This document shows, in pieces, positions 26,218 through 34,143 of a stretch of 64,000 nucleotides of DNA. Positions within the stretch are counted from its first letter, which is position 1, and every line of letters begins with the position of its first letter. The notes beneath the pieces are model-generated. The model ran no database searches and was not told where the DNA came from. It worked only from the letters and a program-made list of their open reading frames with translations. Position numbers and translations under genes: made by a program. This DNA is from Romboutsia sedimentorum (GTDB taxonomy: Bacteria > Bacillota > Clostridia > Peptostreptococcales > Peptostreptococcaceae): contig NZ_JASKYM010000001.1 of the NCBI RefSeq assembly GCF_030131845.1, positions 868,001 through 932,000 on the forward strand, read 5' to 3'.

Positions 26218-28089
26218 TTATTTTTCGTATATTTCTGTTCTCTTTTTACTCTTTGGTAAACTTTGCTCATTTTCTTCTAATACTATTTTTTGTCCTATTT
26301 CTTTTTCTATAGCTTCTATGTTGTTTAACTTAACATTAGCATTCCATTTTCTTTCTGGAGCTTTTACTTCTTCTCCACCTATTACAGACTTAAGCATTGC
26401 TAAAGCTCTTACAGCATCTTCTGGAGATAATGTATTGTTTGATAATATTTCATTTTCTATACCTTGTTTAGACTTATTGTTGTCTATCATGTACTTCATG
26501 TATTTGTTACCAACTACTAAAGCACCTTGAACAGCTGAGAATGACATACCAACTACTGGAATACCTCTCATACCTATTTGCTCTATGTGAGATGCGAAAT
26601 CTATATGGTTATTTCCAAAACCTTCAGTTGTTACTATAGCTCCATCAACACCCATAGCTTCTATCATCATACCTAATCTCTTAGATACATAGAATTTTTC
26701 AGCATTTACTTGTGGAGAACCAACAAATACAACACCTACTAAATCTACTTCTTCATCTTGCATAGCCTTTATTACTAATGGCTCTCTGAAGTAATGTCTT
26801 GACATTTCTTTAGATGCAGGTCCTATACAAGTTAATGCATGTATACCACCATCTAATACTTCAAGTGGAGATAATACAACTGGAACATTTCCTAAGTCAA
26901 CATTTGGTTGAGCTCCTAATGTACCAACTGGCTCAACTGGTAATATTAAGTTGTCATGCATTGCACCTTGACCCATTATCTCTTTGATAACTACAACTCT
27001 TTTTTTACCTGTTCTTCTATATTGAGTTAATTCTTCAGTATCTACTACTAAAGCTTCATCAGCTTTCTTCAATGCTTCTCTTATTTCTTGAGTTATATAA
27101 TCACTAGCACAGTGCGCAGCTAAAGGTCCTGGTCTTTCCATATTAGTACCAGCTTTTATTGTCACTTGTGTCTTTATGAATATATCACCTTTGTCAGGAG
27201 CACCAGGTCTTCCCCACATTATGTTAGTTTCTAATACACCTTCAGAAGATCCAAATTCACCGATTTGAACTCCATCTTCATCTGTACCAGTAACCATCAT
27301 TATTATACCATCTAAAACTCTAGTTACACCACTACCTAATTCGCCTTCTTCTTTAGCTGCGATTGGTTGTACATCCATTACAGTTTCACTGTAAGTGTTG
27401 TATTTATCTGGAGTTATTATTTCTAACTTAAGATCTACTACTAAATCTTGGCTGTCTATAGCTTCTTTAGTTAAATCATCAGGAGTTCTTATATATAGAG
27501 TTGTTCCTTCTATTTTAGTTTCTGGTCCAAACTCAACGTTTTCTATTTTGAAATGTTTCTTAGTTAATTGTCTTAATGGTTTAGCTTCTACTTCAACTTC
27601 AGCATTAGCTTGTGTAGCTTCTATTGCTACTGAATTTTGCTCTTGTACTTGTACTGGAGCTACACCCATTTGAGATGCCACTGATAAAGGTATTTCTAAG
27701 TTTATATCTCTACCTTCACCTATATGTATCTTTATTGTTTGTCCAGTTGTTGCACTAATAGGTGCTACTTGCGCTACTGGAGCTACAGGTGCTACTTCTT
27801 TAGTTTCTTCCTTAACTTCCTCTTTAATTTCTTGTGCTACTATTCCCTCTAAACAATCTGCTGTTAAAGGTGATAGTGCATCTACAGTTTTAGTTAATTT
27901 AGCTCCTAAAACTTGCTCTATCTTTAAACAATTCTCTGGTATTGTTAATAATCCAGAATCCTCTAAATCAGCAAATATTGCTGGATCTTCTAAGTTTGAT
28001 GGTTCTATTATAGTTCCTGCTTCAAATCTACAACAACATATTGCTGGATCGTTAGCATGAGCTTTAGCTGTTTCTACAGTTATTGACAT
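26218..28089 (-). CDS. prdA: D-proline reductase proprotein PrdA
   Basis: 623-residue precursor that self-cleaves into a roughly 45-kDa alpha chain (residues 1-420) and a 22-kDa pyruvoyl chain (from Cys421, in GIHALTCIGPASKEMSRHYF). The pyruvoyl group binds the proline amine as an imine while PrdB selenium attacks. Residues 18-20 are CCC, an additional Cys-rich patch, followed by an acidic, Glu/Val/Pro-rich linker (about 85-170) separating an N-terminal domain from the core. ATG follows AAGGAGGTATTTGTA, 18 bp after prdC. PrdD and PrdE in the same operon are split paralogues of residues 175-575. Confidence 0.97.
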   Translation of the reverse strand: MSITVETAKAHANDPAICCCRFEAGTIIEPSNLEDPAIFADLEDSGLLTIPENCLKIEQVLGAKLTKTVDALSPLTADCLEGIVAQEIKEEVKEETKEVAPVAPVAQVAPISATTGQTIKIHIGEGRDINLEIPLSVASQMGVAPVQVQEQNSVAIEATQANAEVEVEAKPLRQLTKKHFKIENVEFGPETKIEGTTLYIRTPDDLTKEAIDSQDLVVDLKLEIITPDKYNTYSETVMDVQPIAAKEEGELGSGVTRVLDGIIMMVTGTDEDGVQIGEFGSSEGVLETNIMWGRPGAPDKGDIFIKTQVTIKAGTNMERPGPLAAHCASDYITQEIREALKKADEALVVDTEELTQYRRTGKKRVVVIKEIMGQGAMHDNLILPVEPVGTLGAQPNVDLGNVPVVLSPLEVLDGGIHALTCIGPASKEMSRHYFREPLVIKAMQDEEVDLVGVVFVGSPQVNAEKFYVSKRLGMMIEAMGVDGAIVTTEGFGNNHIDFASHIEQIGMRGIPVVGMSFSAVQGALVVGNKYMKYMIDNNKSKQGIENEILSNNTLSPEDAVRALAMLKSVIGGEEVKAPERKWNANVKLNNIEAIEKEIGQKIVLEENEQSLPKSKKRTEIYEK

Positions 28090-28107
28090 TACAAATACCT
28101 CCTTGCA

Positions 28108-29394
28108 TTATTTTTTTCTTCTATATATTTTATGTCCCGAAGCTCTTAAAACATGATCAGTACTATGGTATACAGGCATTCCTAACCTAGGCGCCACTTG
28201 CATCACTGTGTTAGTTCAGTCCTCGCAATTTCCAATTAATACTGCTTGTGCTCCTTGACTTTTTAACTTCAATACTTTTTCTGCTTGTCCTGGGCATATT
28301 CCTGGTAAATCACATCTGAATCTGCCATTTACTTCAACCATTCTCTTACATTTTTCTTCTGCTACAACTTCAGCTCCCATTAAAGATGCGATTTCCTTTA
28401 ATCTATCTTCTTGGGCTCCACATTCACAAGCAATTATACCTAATTTTTTAGTTTCATTAGGTAATGGCATTGATACTAATATTCCTCCTAAAGTTTTGGT
28501 TACAGGACTTTCCTCTTCACCGTGTCTACCAGTAAAAGGTCCACCTAAAACAATTTCTCCATAAGGTTTTACATATCCACCACATTGTTCAATAAAGTTA
28601 ATAATTGGCATTCCTATTGGAACATCCATAAATACTCTACCATTATTTTCTGCTCCTTTTACTCTTCCTCCAACAGTTATATCTTTAGTTATAAAAGGTT
28701 TTCTGTTATCGATTGCCTCAACTACCCTTTTGATAGTTTCTACATTACAAACAACAGCTTTAGCCTCTATTGGAAGTTGACCTGGCACAAGAGTTACTCC
28801 TAATAATTCTCTTATTATAACTCTTTCATCTCCAGCTGGGTACATATCTGGTAAATATTTAAGTTTTATTTTGTCTTCATTTTTACAAGCCTTTGCTAAT
28901 GCTATCATAGCTTTTTTATATTTTGGCTTTATAGCTATATAAGCTTTATCAGCTTTAGTTATATCAAGGATATATTTTAATCCTTTAACTAAAATTTCAG
29001 GGTTACTTTCCATAAGCTCTACATTGTGACCTAAAACAGGTTCACATTCTGCTGCATTAGCTATAACGTATCCTCCGCTAAGATCCACATTGAATTTAAC
29101 GTGTGCTGGGAAACCTGCTCCACCTGCTCCAACTATACCAGCCTCTTTTATAGTTTCTAAGTGATTTTCTGTGTCTTTTAACTTCACATACTCATCTGGT
29201 TGGTTTTCATCAGATTCTATTAATATAGATGTTTCTGTTATATCACTAACTTTACCATATACACTTGCATGTATATTTGCTCCTAATCCCTGAGGTTGCG
29301 CTATAAGTTGTCCTTTTTTAACGTTTTCTCCAACCTCAACAATAGGGTTACAAGGTACACCTACGTGCTGTTTTAATTCTATTTTTATTTTCAT
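28108..29394 (-). CDS. prdC: PrdC, RnfC-like electron-transfer selenoprotein (UGA = Sec)
   Basis: Delivers electrons to proline reductase. The core is RnfC/Nqo1-like: KQHVGVPCNPIVEVGENVKK barrel start, then GAGGAGFPAHVK and NAAECEPVLGHN for FMN/NADH-type binding, and PYGEIVLGGPFTGR. The C-terminal part has paired cysteines (CECGAQ, RFRCDLPGIC). The frame meets TGA at 28218-28216, in GNCED-Sec, giving a Cys390-x-x-Sec393 redox motif. Reading through adds 35 residues (start TNTVMQVAPRLG) to a TAA at 28108, for 428 in all. The annotation must not stop at the TGA. First gene of the operon, with a sigma-54-type promoter upstream. Confidence 0.95.
28181..28218 (-). promoter_or_regulatory. Candidate bacterial SECIS of prdC
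   Basis: CCUA-GGU-UAGG, a perfect 4-bp stem with a GGU loop, starts 24 nt after the UGA, inside an outer GC/GC pairing. The loop matches that in selD. Drawn by eye. Confidence 0.5.
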
Positions 29395-29436
29395 AATTTT
29401 TCACCCCGTGACTATTTTCTTTCACACTATTTATAT

Positions 29437-29454
29437 AAGCATATTTTATGCCAA
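29437..29454 (-). promoter_or_regulatory. Sigma-54 (-24/-12) promoter of the prd operon
   Basis: The minus strand reads TTGGCATAAAATATGCTT. The GG and GC dinucleotides are separated by 10 bp, as required for RpoN promoters (consensus TGGCAC-N5-TTGC). It lies about 45-60 bp upstream of the prdC start and downstream of the gene for a sigma-54 activator (PrdR), which supports the assignment. Confidence 0.8.
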
Positions 29455-29607
29455 CTTTTCAAAATCGATTCTTTTTTATGATTTTTTTTAGAATTATTTT
29501 ATAAAACAGTGTTTTTTAGACAAATTACATGTAAATATCTTATATATTTTTTTAAAATAACATAGTTTTTTTCTATACTAAACATATAGGAAATTGTTTT
29601 TTTCTAT

Positions 29608-29637
29608 AAAAACGTCAGTAAATTGACGTTTTTTTGT
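29608..29637. terminator. Intrinsic terminator downstream of prdR
   Basis: AAAAACGTCA pairs with TGACGTTTTT across a short loop with flanking A and T runs. It lies 100 bp after the prdR stop and before the prd sigma-54 promoter, so prdR is probably a separate transcript. Confidence 0.8.
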
Positions 29638-29705
29638 TTATCAATAGCTTTTTATTGTTGATTATAGATAGTACACGTTAGTTTAAGGATATTTAATAGT
29701 TTTAA

Positions 29706-29753
29706 TACAAAATGTCGAATTTTCGACCATTGTCTATTTTTCGACATTTTGTA
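29706..29753. promoter_or_regulatory. Candidate PrdR upstream activating sites (TGTCGA dyads)
   Basis: A perfect 14-bp inverted repeat (TACAAAATGTCGAA at 29706-29719, its complement at 29740-29753) overlaps the last codons of prdR. Inside, 29713-29729 is itself a near-perfect dyad, TGTCGAA-TT-TTCGACCA. Three TCGAC-type half-sites in 48 bp, about 250-300 bp upstream of the prd -24/-12 promoter, is what an enhancer for a sigma-54 activator looks like. Confidence 0.6.
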
Positions 29754-31491
29754 TCTTATATTGCTCCATTTTGTAATATAATGTAGTTCTAGGTATGTTA
29801 AGAATTTTAGAGGCTTTAGCTTTATTTCCATTAGTTATAGACAATGCTTTTTTTATCGCATTTACCTCAACCTTCACAATAGCTTTGTTTAAGTCCATAG
29901 TATAATCTTCACCTAGATCTATTTTTTTGCTTGATTCTAATATATATTCTGGTATATCATCTATTTCAATAGTATCTCCTCTAGACAATATAACTAAATT
30001 TTCCATAGTATTTTTTAATTCCCTTATATTACCTTTCCAAGAATACATTTGCAATACCTTCATAGTTTCTTTACTTATATCAAGTGTTTCTTTTCCATTT
30101 TGTTTACATATTTCTTGTATAAACTTATGAACTAATATAGGTATATCTTCTTTTCTTTCTCTAAGAGGAGGCAAATCAATTTGAACTACATTTAACCTAT
30201 AATATAGATCTTCTCTAAATTTATCTTGTTTAATCAATTCTAATAAATTTTTATTAGTAGCAGATATAATTCTAGAATTCACATTTATAATTTTTTCTCC
30301 GCCAATTCTTCTTATTTCTTTTTCCTCAAGAACTCTAAGTAATTTAGCTTGCATACTTAAAGGTAAATCTGCAATTTCATCTAGAAATATAGTTCCTTTT
30401 TCTGATAACTCAAAAATACCTTTTTTACCATTTTTATTAGCACCTGTAAATGACCCCGACTCATATCCAAAGAACTCACTTTCAAATAATTCTGATGGTA
30501 TCGCACTACAGTTAACAGGTATAAATTTGCCTTGTCTATTACTATAATCATGTATAGCTCTTGCAAATCCTTCTTTACCTGTACCACTCTCTCCAAAAAT
30601 AAATATACTACTTGTTGTATTAGCAACTTTTTTAACTTTTTCTTTTGCTTTTTCTAATTTATAGCTTTTTCCTATTATATTCTTAAATGTTGTATTAGAT
30701 AAGTTTTTAACTTCATCTTCAAGATATCTTAATTTACTTTCTGTATTTCTCAGTTTCTGTGATAACTTTTTAACTTCCGTAACATCAACTTCTGTACAAA
30801 CAACTCCAACAAATTCAGAATTAATAAACATCGGATTTGCATCTACAACAGCATACACTTCCTTACCTTTAACCTGATATACACCACTTTCTCTTTGTTT
30901 GGTAGCTAATACTCCATATGAAATTGTATCTTTAAGATGGTTATCTATTTTATCACCTAATATTTTTTCTGCACTTATATCATATCGCTCTTCCATAAAT
31001 TTGTTCCAAAGGACAACAGTTCCATCTTTATTCAGCGCACATATTCCTTCTTTGATTTGACCTATTATACACTCAATTTTCACGCCATAGTTTTCAACTT
31101 CCATATACAAGAAATCTCTTATGTGCTTTTGGTTTATTACACCTATGATCTTTCCATTTTCTAAAACTGGTAAAATACCAATATTATTTTTTATCATTAT
31201 ATCTCTACATTCATCTAATCTAACTTCTTTATTTGCATATATTATATCCTTTGCCATAACTTCACAGAGCATCATTTCTTTATAGTTCTTATTATTTTTT
31301 GACGCATGTGAAATATCAGTTAAAGACACTATACCTTCAATTTTTCCATCGTCACCTTCAATTATTACTTCTCTTTCATTACTTTTCATAAGTAAATCTA
31401 TAGTAGTACCTACTTTGTTATCTTTCTTTAAAATAATAAATTTATTATTCATTACTTCTTTTGCTTTTTTTATATTGGGTATAGAAAACAT
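29734..31491 (-). CDS. prdR: PrdR, sigma-54-dependent activator of proline reductase
   Basis: 585 residues. Two CBS domains (about 5-125; IVSLTDI and GVINQKHIRDF), a PAS domain (about 135-245), a linker helix, the AAA+ domain with Walker A GESGTGKE at 300-307, the sigma-54-contact loop GSFTGA at 346-351 (a variant of GAFTGA) and Walker B FLDEIADLP, then a Fis-type helix-turn-helix at about 550-580 (NKAKASKILNIPRTTLYYKM). In C. difficile PrdR activates prd genes in response to proline. Encoded directly upstream of prdC with its own terminator. The CBS pair suggests an added nucleotide or energy signal. Confidence 0.93.
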   Translation of the reverse strand: MFSIPNIKKAKEVMNNKFIILKKDNKVGTTIDLLMKSNEREVIIEGDDGKIEGIVSLTDISHASKNNKNYKEMMLCEVMAKDIIYANKEVRLDECRDIMIKNNIGILPVLENGKIIGVINQKHIRDFLYMEVENYGVKIECIIGQIKEGICALNKDGTVVLWNKFMEERYDISAEKILGDKIDNHLKDTISYGVLATKQRESGVYQVKGKEVYAVVDANPMFINSEFVGVVCTEVDVTEVKKLSQKLRNTESKLRYLEDEVKNLSNTTFKNIIGKSYKLEKAKEKVKKVANTTSSIFIFGESGTGKEGFARAIHDYSNRQGKFIPVNCSAIPSELFESEFFGYESGSFTGANKNGKKGIFELSEKGTIFLDEIADLPLSMQAKLLRVLEEKEIRRIGGEKIINVNSRIISATNKNLLELIKQDKFREDLYYRLNVVQIDLPPLRERKEDIPILVHKFIQEICKQNGKETLDISKETMKVLQMYSWKGNIRELKNTMENLVILSRGDTIEIDDIPEYILESSKKIDLGEDYTMDLNKAIVKVEVNAIKKALSITNGNKAKASKILNIPRTTLYYKMEQYKIQNVEK

Positions 31492-31559
31492 TAAATCCCT
31501 CCTAAATACTACTTAATATAGCATTCTAATTCTATAAACAAACATCAATTAAACATACA

Positions 31560-31589
31560 AAAAAAAGAACTCATTGGAGTTCTTTTTAT
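31560..31589 (-). terminator. Intrinsic terminator of tRNA-Sec
   Basis: AAAAAGAACTC pairs with GAGTTCTTTTT across a 4-base loop, 3 bp beyond the CCA end of the tRNA. Confidence 0.85.
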
Positions 31590-31591
31590 AT

Positions 31592-31688
31592 TGGCGGGAA
31601 TGCGTGGGAGTCGAACCCACCTAAGAAGCTCTTAACTCCTCATACTAGTTTTGAAGACTAGAGGGCACACCAGCACCCATCCACTCCC
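31592..31688 (-). tRNA. selC: Selenocysteine tRNA (anticodon UCA)
   Basis: 97 nt with encoded CCA. On the minus strand it has a long acceptor (GGGAGUGG opposite GCAUUCCC, seven of eight paired), a 6-bp D stem GGGUGC/GUGCCC with a 4-base loop (the tRNA-Sec hallmark), a 5-bp anticodon stem CUAGU/ACUAG with loop CUUCAAA giving UCA at 31654-31652, a long variable arm, and T arm GUGGG-UUCGACU-CCCAC. It decodes the UGA codons of prdB, prdC and selD in this window. Located between prdR and a 3D-domain gene, with own promoter and terminator. Confidence 0.96.
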
Positions 31689-31708
31689 ATATATGTCGTT
31701 CTTTTTCT

Positions 31709-31737
31709 ATAATATCATCTTTACATTATAATTTCAA
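31709..31737 (-). promoter_or_regulatory. Promoter of tRNA-Sec
   Basis: TTGAAA at 31737-31732, 17-bp spacer, TATTAT at 31714-31709, about 20 bp upstream of the tRNA 5' end. Confidence 0.65.
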
Positions 31738-31811
31738 TATGATTTGTCAATAAATTTAATTTTTATTTTATATTTAAATTGATTAACAATTTTAATTTTT
31801 AAACTTAAAAT

Positions 31812-31840
31812 AAAAAAAGTAGCTTTAAGCTACTTTTTTA
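31812..31840 (-). terminator. Intrinsic terminator of the 3D-domain gene
   Basis: AAAAAAGTAGCTT pairs with AAGCTACTTTTTT, directly after the stop at 31844. Confidence 0.85.
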
Positions 31841-31843
31841 TTT

Positions 31844-32740
31844 TTATCCAACTATATATATATCTATTGTTTTTCTTCCCCAGCTATAAACTGAACTTTC
31901 ATCATTCATATATACATCTATTTTGTTTCCCTTTATAGCACTACCACAATCTTCTGCTATAAAAGTTCTACCAAATTGAGGTATATATACTTTTGTTCCA
32001 TAAGGTATAACACTTGGATCTACAGCTATTGTCCCCCATTTTGGAGTTGTTCCTGTAGAAGTTATACTGTGTCCTGTATATGCAGTCGCTACAACTTGCA
32101 TTCTTTTTCCATCACTATTTGAATTATTGTTTGAGTTATTATTTGACGCAGTACTTCTTGATTCTGATTTATTATCATTTGAACGCAAATTAGTTCTTAT
32201 ATTCTCTCCTCTAGATGATGCTACTTTAACTTCCTCTTTAACTTCTACCTTAGTACCTTTTCTAACAACTTTATCTATAGGCTTAGCTAATGCTACTTCT
32301 TCAATAAATTTTTTTTCTATTTTTTTGTCATTATGATAAGTTACTTTATAAACTAATTCATTTTTTCCAGTTTTACCTTCTGTAGATATTTCACTTTCAC
32401 CTTTAGCTAAGTCTTTATCTTCAACTATGTTTACTTCAAAAGGAACTTCTTTGTTTTCCTTTATAGTTTCTTCCTTAACATCTATGACTTCTATTTTAGA
32501 TTTATCTGTTAGTTTACTGTCTAACGATAAATTTATTATGTCATTTCCATCATATTTAATATTTTGTTCGTCTAATAGTTCTTTAACGTTAGGCTTAAAT
32601 GTAGATACTACACGTTCTTCACCCTTTACTACCAATGTTACTTCTTTATTTAATATAAAGTAACCTCCACCTAAAATCCCAAGAGATAATATAGCTGTAA
32701 ATATAGATAATTTCAATTTCTTATTATTTTTTAAATTCAT
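31844..32740 (-). CDS. YabE-like cell-wall protein: DUF348 + G5-like + 3D domain
   Basis: An N-terminal membrane anchor (KLSIFTAILSLGILGGGYFIL) is followed by a DUF348 ubiquitin-like module (about 35-95), a G5-like domain (about 95-165), a Ser/Asn-rich linker (SNNNSNNNSNSD) and a C-terminal 3D domain (about 210-298) with the three aspartates in IAVDPSVIPYGTKVYIP, FIAEDCGSAIKGNKIDVYM. The 3D domain is related to resuscitation-promoting and lytic transglycosylase folds, so it probably trims peptidoglycan. I start at ATG 32740 behind GGAGGAGG, giving 298 residues; a start 15 nt upstream lacks a ribosome site. Single gene. Confidence 0.88.
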   Translation of the reverse strand: MNLKNNKKLKLSIFTAILSLGILGGGYFILNKEVTLVVKGEERVVSTFKPNVKELLDEQNIKYDGNDIINLSLDSKLTDKSKIEVIDVKEETIKENKEVPFEVNIVEDKDLAKGESEISTEGKTGKNELVYKVTYHNDKKIEKKFIEEVALAKPIDKVVRKGTKVEVKEEVKVASSRGENIRTNLRSNDNKSESRSTASNNNSNNNSNSDGKRMQVVATAYTGHSITSTGTTPKWGTIAVDPSVIPYGTKVYIPQFGRTFIAEDCGSAIKGNKIDVYMNDESSVYSWGRKTIDIYIVG

Positions 32741-32841
32741 AATTGCCTCCTCCATCGATTTTTTAAAATTTATTTTAAGATTAGTTCTTATTTACTGTTT
32801 ATGTATAAATTGTAACCTTTTTGATACCACATGTCAACTTG

Positions 32842-32899
32842 ACAAAAAAAATGAAATATGCTCAACATGTATTTTCAACACTTACAGCATATTTCATAC
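32842..32899 (-). terminator. Terminator of the rhodanese gene
   Basis: ATGAAATATGCT pairs with AGCATATTTCAT around a 23-base loop and is followed by a seven-T run on the minus strand. Confidence 0.75.
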
Positions 32900-32920
32900 T
32901 AGTTACATTTCTGTAATATT

Positions 32921-33235
32921 TTATGATTCTAAATCATACGTATACGTTTTCATTCCATTTGCTAAATTATATAGTTTATCAAAGCCATTTAACGCTAAAA
33001 CTTTACAGGCACTTTTACTTTGACTACCAATTCCACAATATAAAATAACGTGCTTATCTTTGTATTCACTTAAAAATTCTAATTTATCAGTTATCTCATT
33101 TATAGGTATATTTATAGCCCCTGGAATATGACCTTTTAAATAATTATCTACTGTTCTTAAATCTATAATTAAGTCGAATTCGCAATTATCTATCATTTTT
33201 TTCACTTGTTTAGCTTGTAATGTAGTAATTTTCAT
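32921..33235 (-). CDS. Single-domain rhodanese-like sulfurtransferase
   Basis: 104 residues forming one rhodanese domain: FDLIIDLRTVDNYLKGHIPG (family start with the CH2A-like motif) and the active-site loop VILYCGIGSQSKSA with Cys67. It transfers sulfane sulfur or selenium to an acceptor. The six-residue loop CGIGSQ is typical of single-domain sulfurtransferases of the GlpE/YtwF type. Single-gene transcript between the 3D gene and ung. Being near sel genes makes a selenium-handling role imaginable, but nothing in the sequence proves it. Confidence 0.9.
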   Translation of the reverse strand: MKITTLQAKQVKKMIDNCEFDLIIDLRTVDNYLKGHIPGAINIPINEITDKLEFLSEYKDKHVILYCGIGSQSKSACKVLALNGFDKLYNLANGMKTYTYDLES

Positions 33236-33337
33236 AATTATCCTCCTTTTCTTTTAATATATCCTATTAAAAGGTTGTACAAAGAGTTACAAACTGTTTG
33301 TTATTTTAGTATTTCCTATCTATTAATGTCACTTTAA

Positions 33338-33390
33338 TAAAGAATTAAAATAGGCACAGCAAAATGCTGTACCTATTTTAATTCTTTATT
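33338..33390 (-). terminator. Terminator of ung
   Basis: AAAGAATTAAAATAGG and ACAGC pair with GCTGT and CCTATTTTAATTCTTT, a stem of about 20 bp with an AAAAT loop, adjacent to the ung stop at 33394. Confidence 0.9.
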
Positions 33391-33393
33391 TTA

Positions 33394-34068
33394 CTATATA
33401 TTCGGTATTTGCCAATCTATTTTATCTTTTTGTAAGCCCACAAGTATTTCATTAATCCTAGAAAAATGTCCACATCCAAAGAATCCTCTTCTAGCAGACA
33501 ATGGACTTGGGTGAGGTGCTTCTAATATATAGTGTTGTTTTGATGTTATAAATTCTTTTTTCTTTCTTGCATTAGCTCCCCATAACACAAATATTAAAGG
33601 TTCACTTCTTTTATTTAATATTTTAATTATTTCATCCGTAAAAATTTCCCATCCTTGTCCTTTATGAGAATTTGCTTCATGAGCTCTAACTGTTAACGCA
33701 GTATTTAACAATAATACGCCTTGATTTGCCCATGGAATTAAATTCCCATTATTAGGTATAAAACATCCTAATTCTAAATTTAATTCTTTGTATATATTTA
33801 ACAAAGATGGTGGAGTTCTAACACCAGGCTGTACTGAGAATGCTAATCCATTAGCTTGATTTTCTCCATGATAAGGATCTTGCCCAAGTATTAATACCTT
33901 TGTATCTTTATATGATGTTTTCTTTAATGCATCATACATATTATTTATACTAGGATATATTGTCTTTTCACTATACTCATGTTTTAGAAATTCCATTAAA
34001 TTTAAGTAATAAGTCTTCTCAAATTCATCTTTTAGTAATTCATCCCAATCATTATTAAGTTTAATCAT
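33394..34068 (-). CDS. ung: Uracil-DNA glycosylase, family 1
   Basis: Removes uracil from DNA. The water-activating motif LGQDPYHG (Asp64) and the leucine-loop motif [18 protein letters not shown] are both intact, as is the uracil-binding [16 protein letters not shown]. 224 residues, standard length. ATG with GTGGATTT upstream, a weak ribosome site. Single gene between the rhodanese and the sensor kinase. Confidence 0.97.
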   Translation of the reverse strand: MIKLNNDWDELLKDEFEKTYYLNLMEFLKHEYSEKTIYPSINNMYDALKKTSYKDTKVLILGQDPYHGENQANGLAFSVQPGVRTPPSLLNIYKELNLELGCFIPNNGNLIPWANQGVLLLNTALTVRAHEANSHKGQGWEIFTDEIIKILNKRSEPLIFVLWGANARKKKEFITSKQHYILEAPHPSPLSARRGFFGCGHFSRINEILVGLQKDKIDWQIPNI

Positions 34069-34143
34069 AAATCCACCTACTTTTATTTATAAATATTTTT
34101 TCTTAACTAATAACTTTAATACATATATTATTAAATATAAAAT

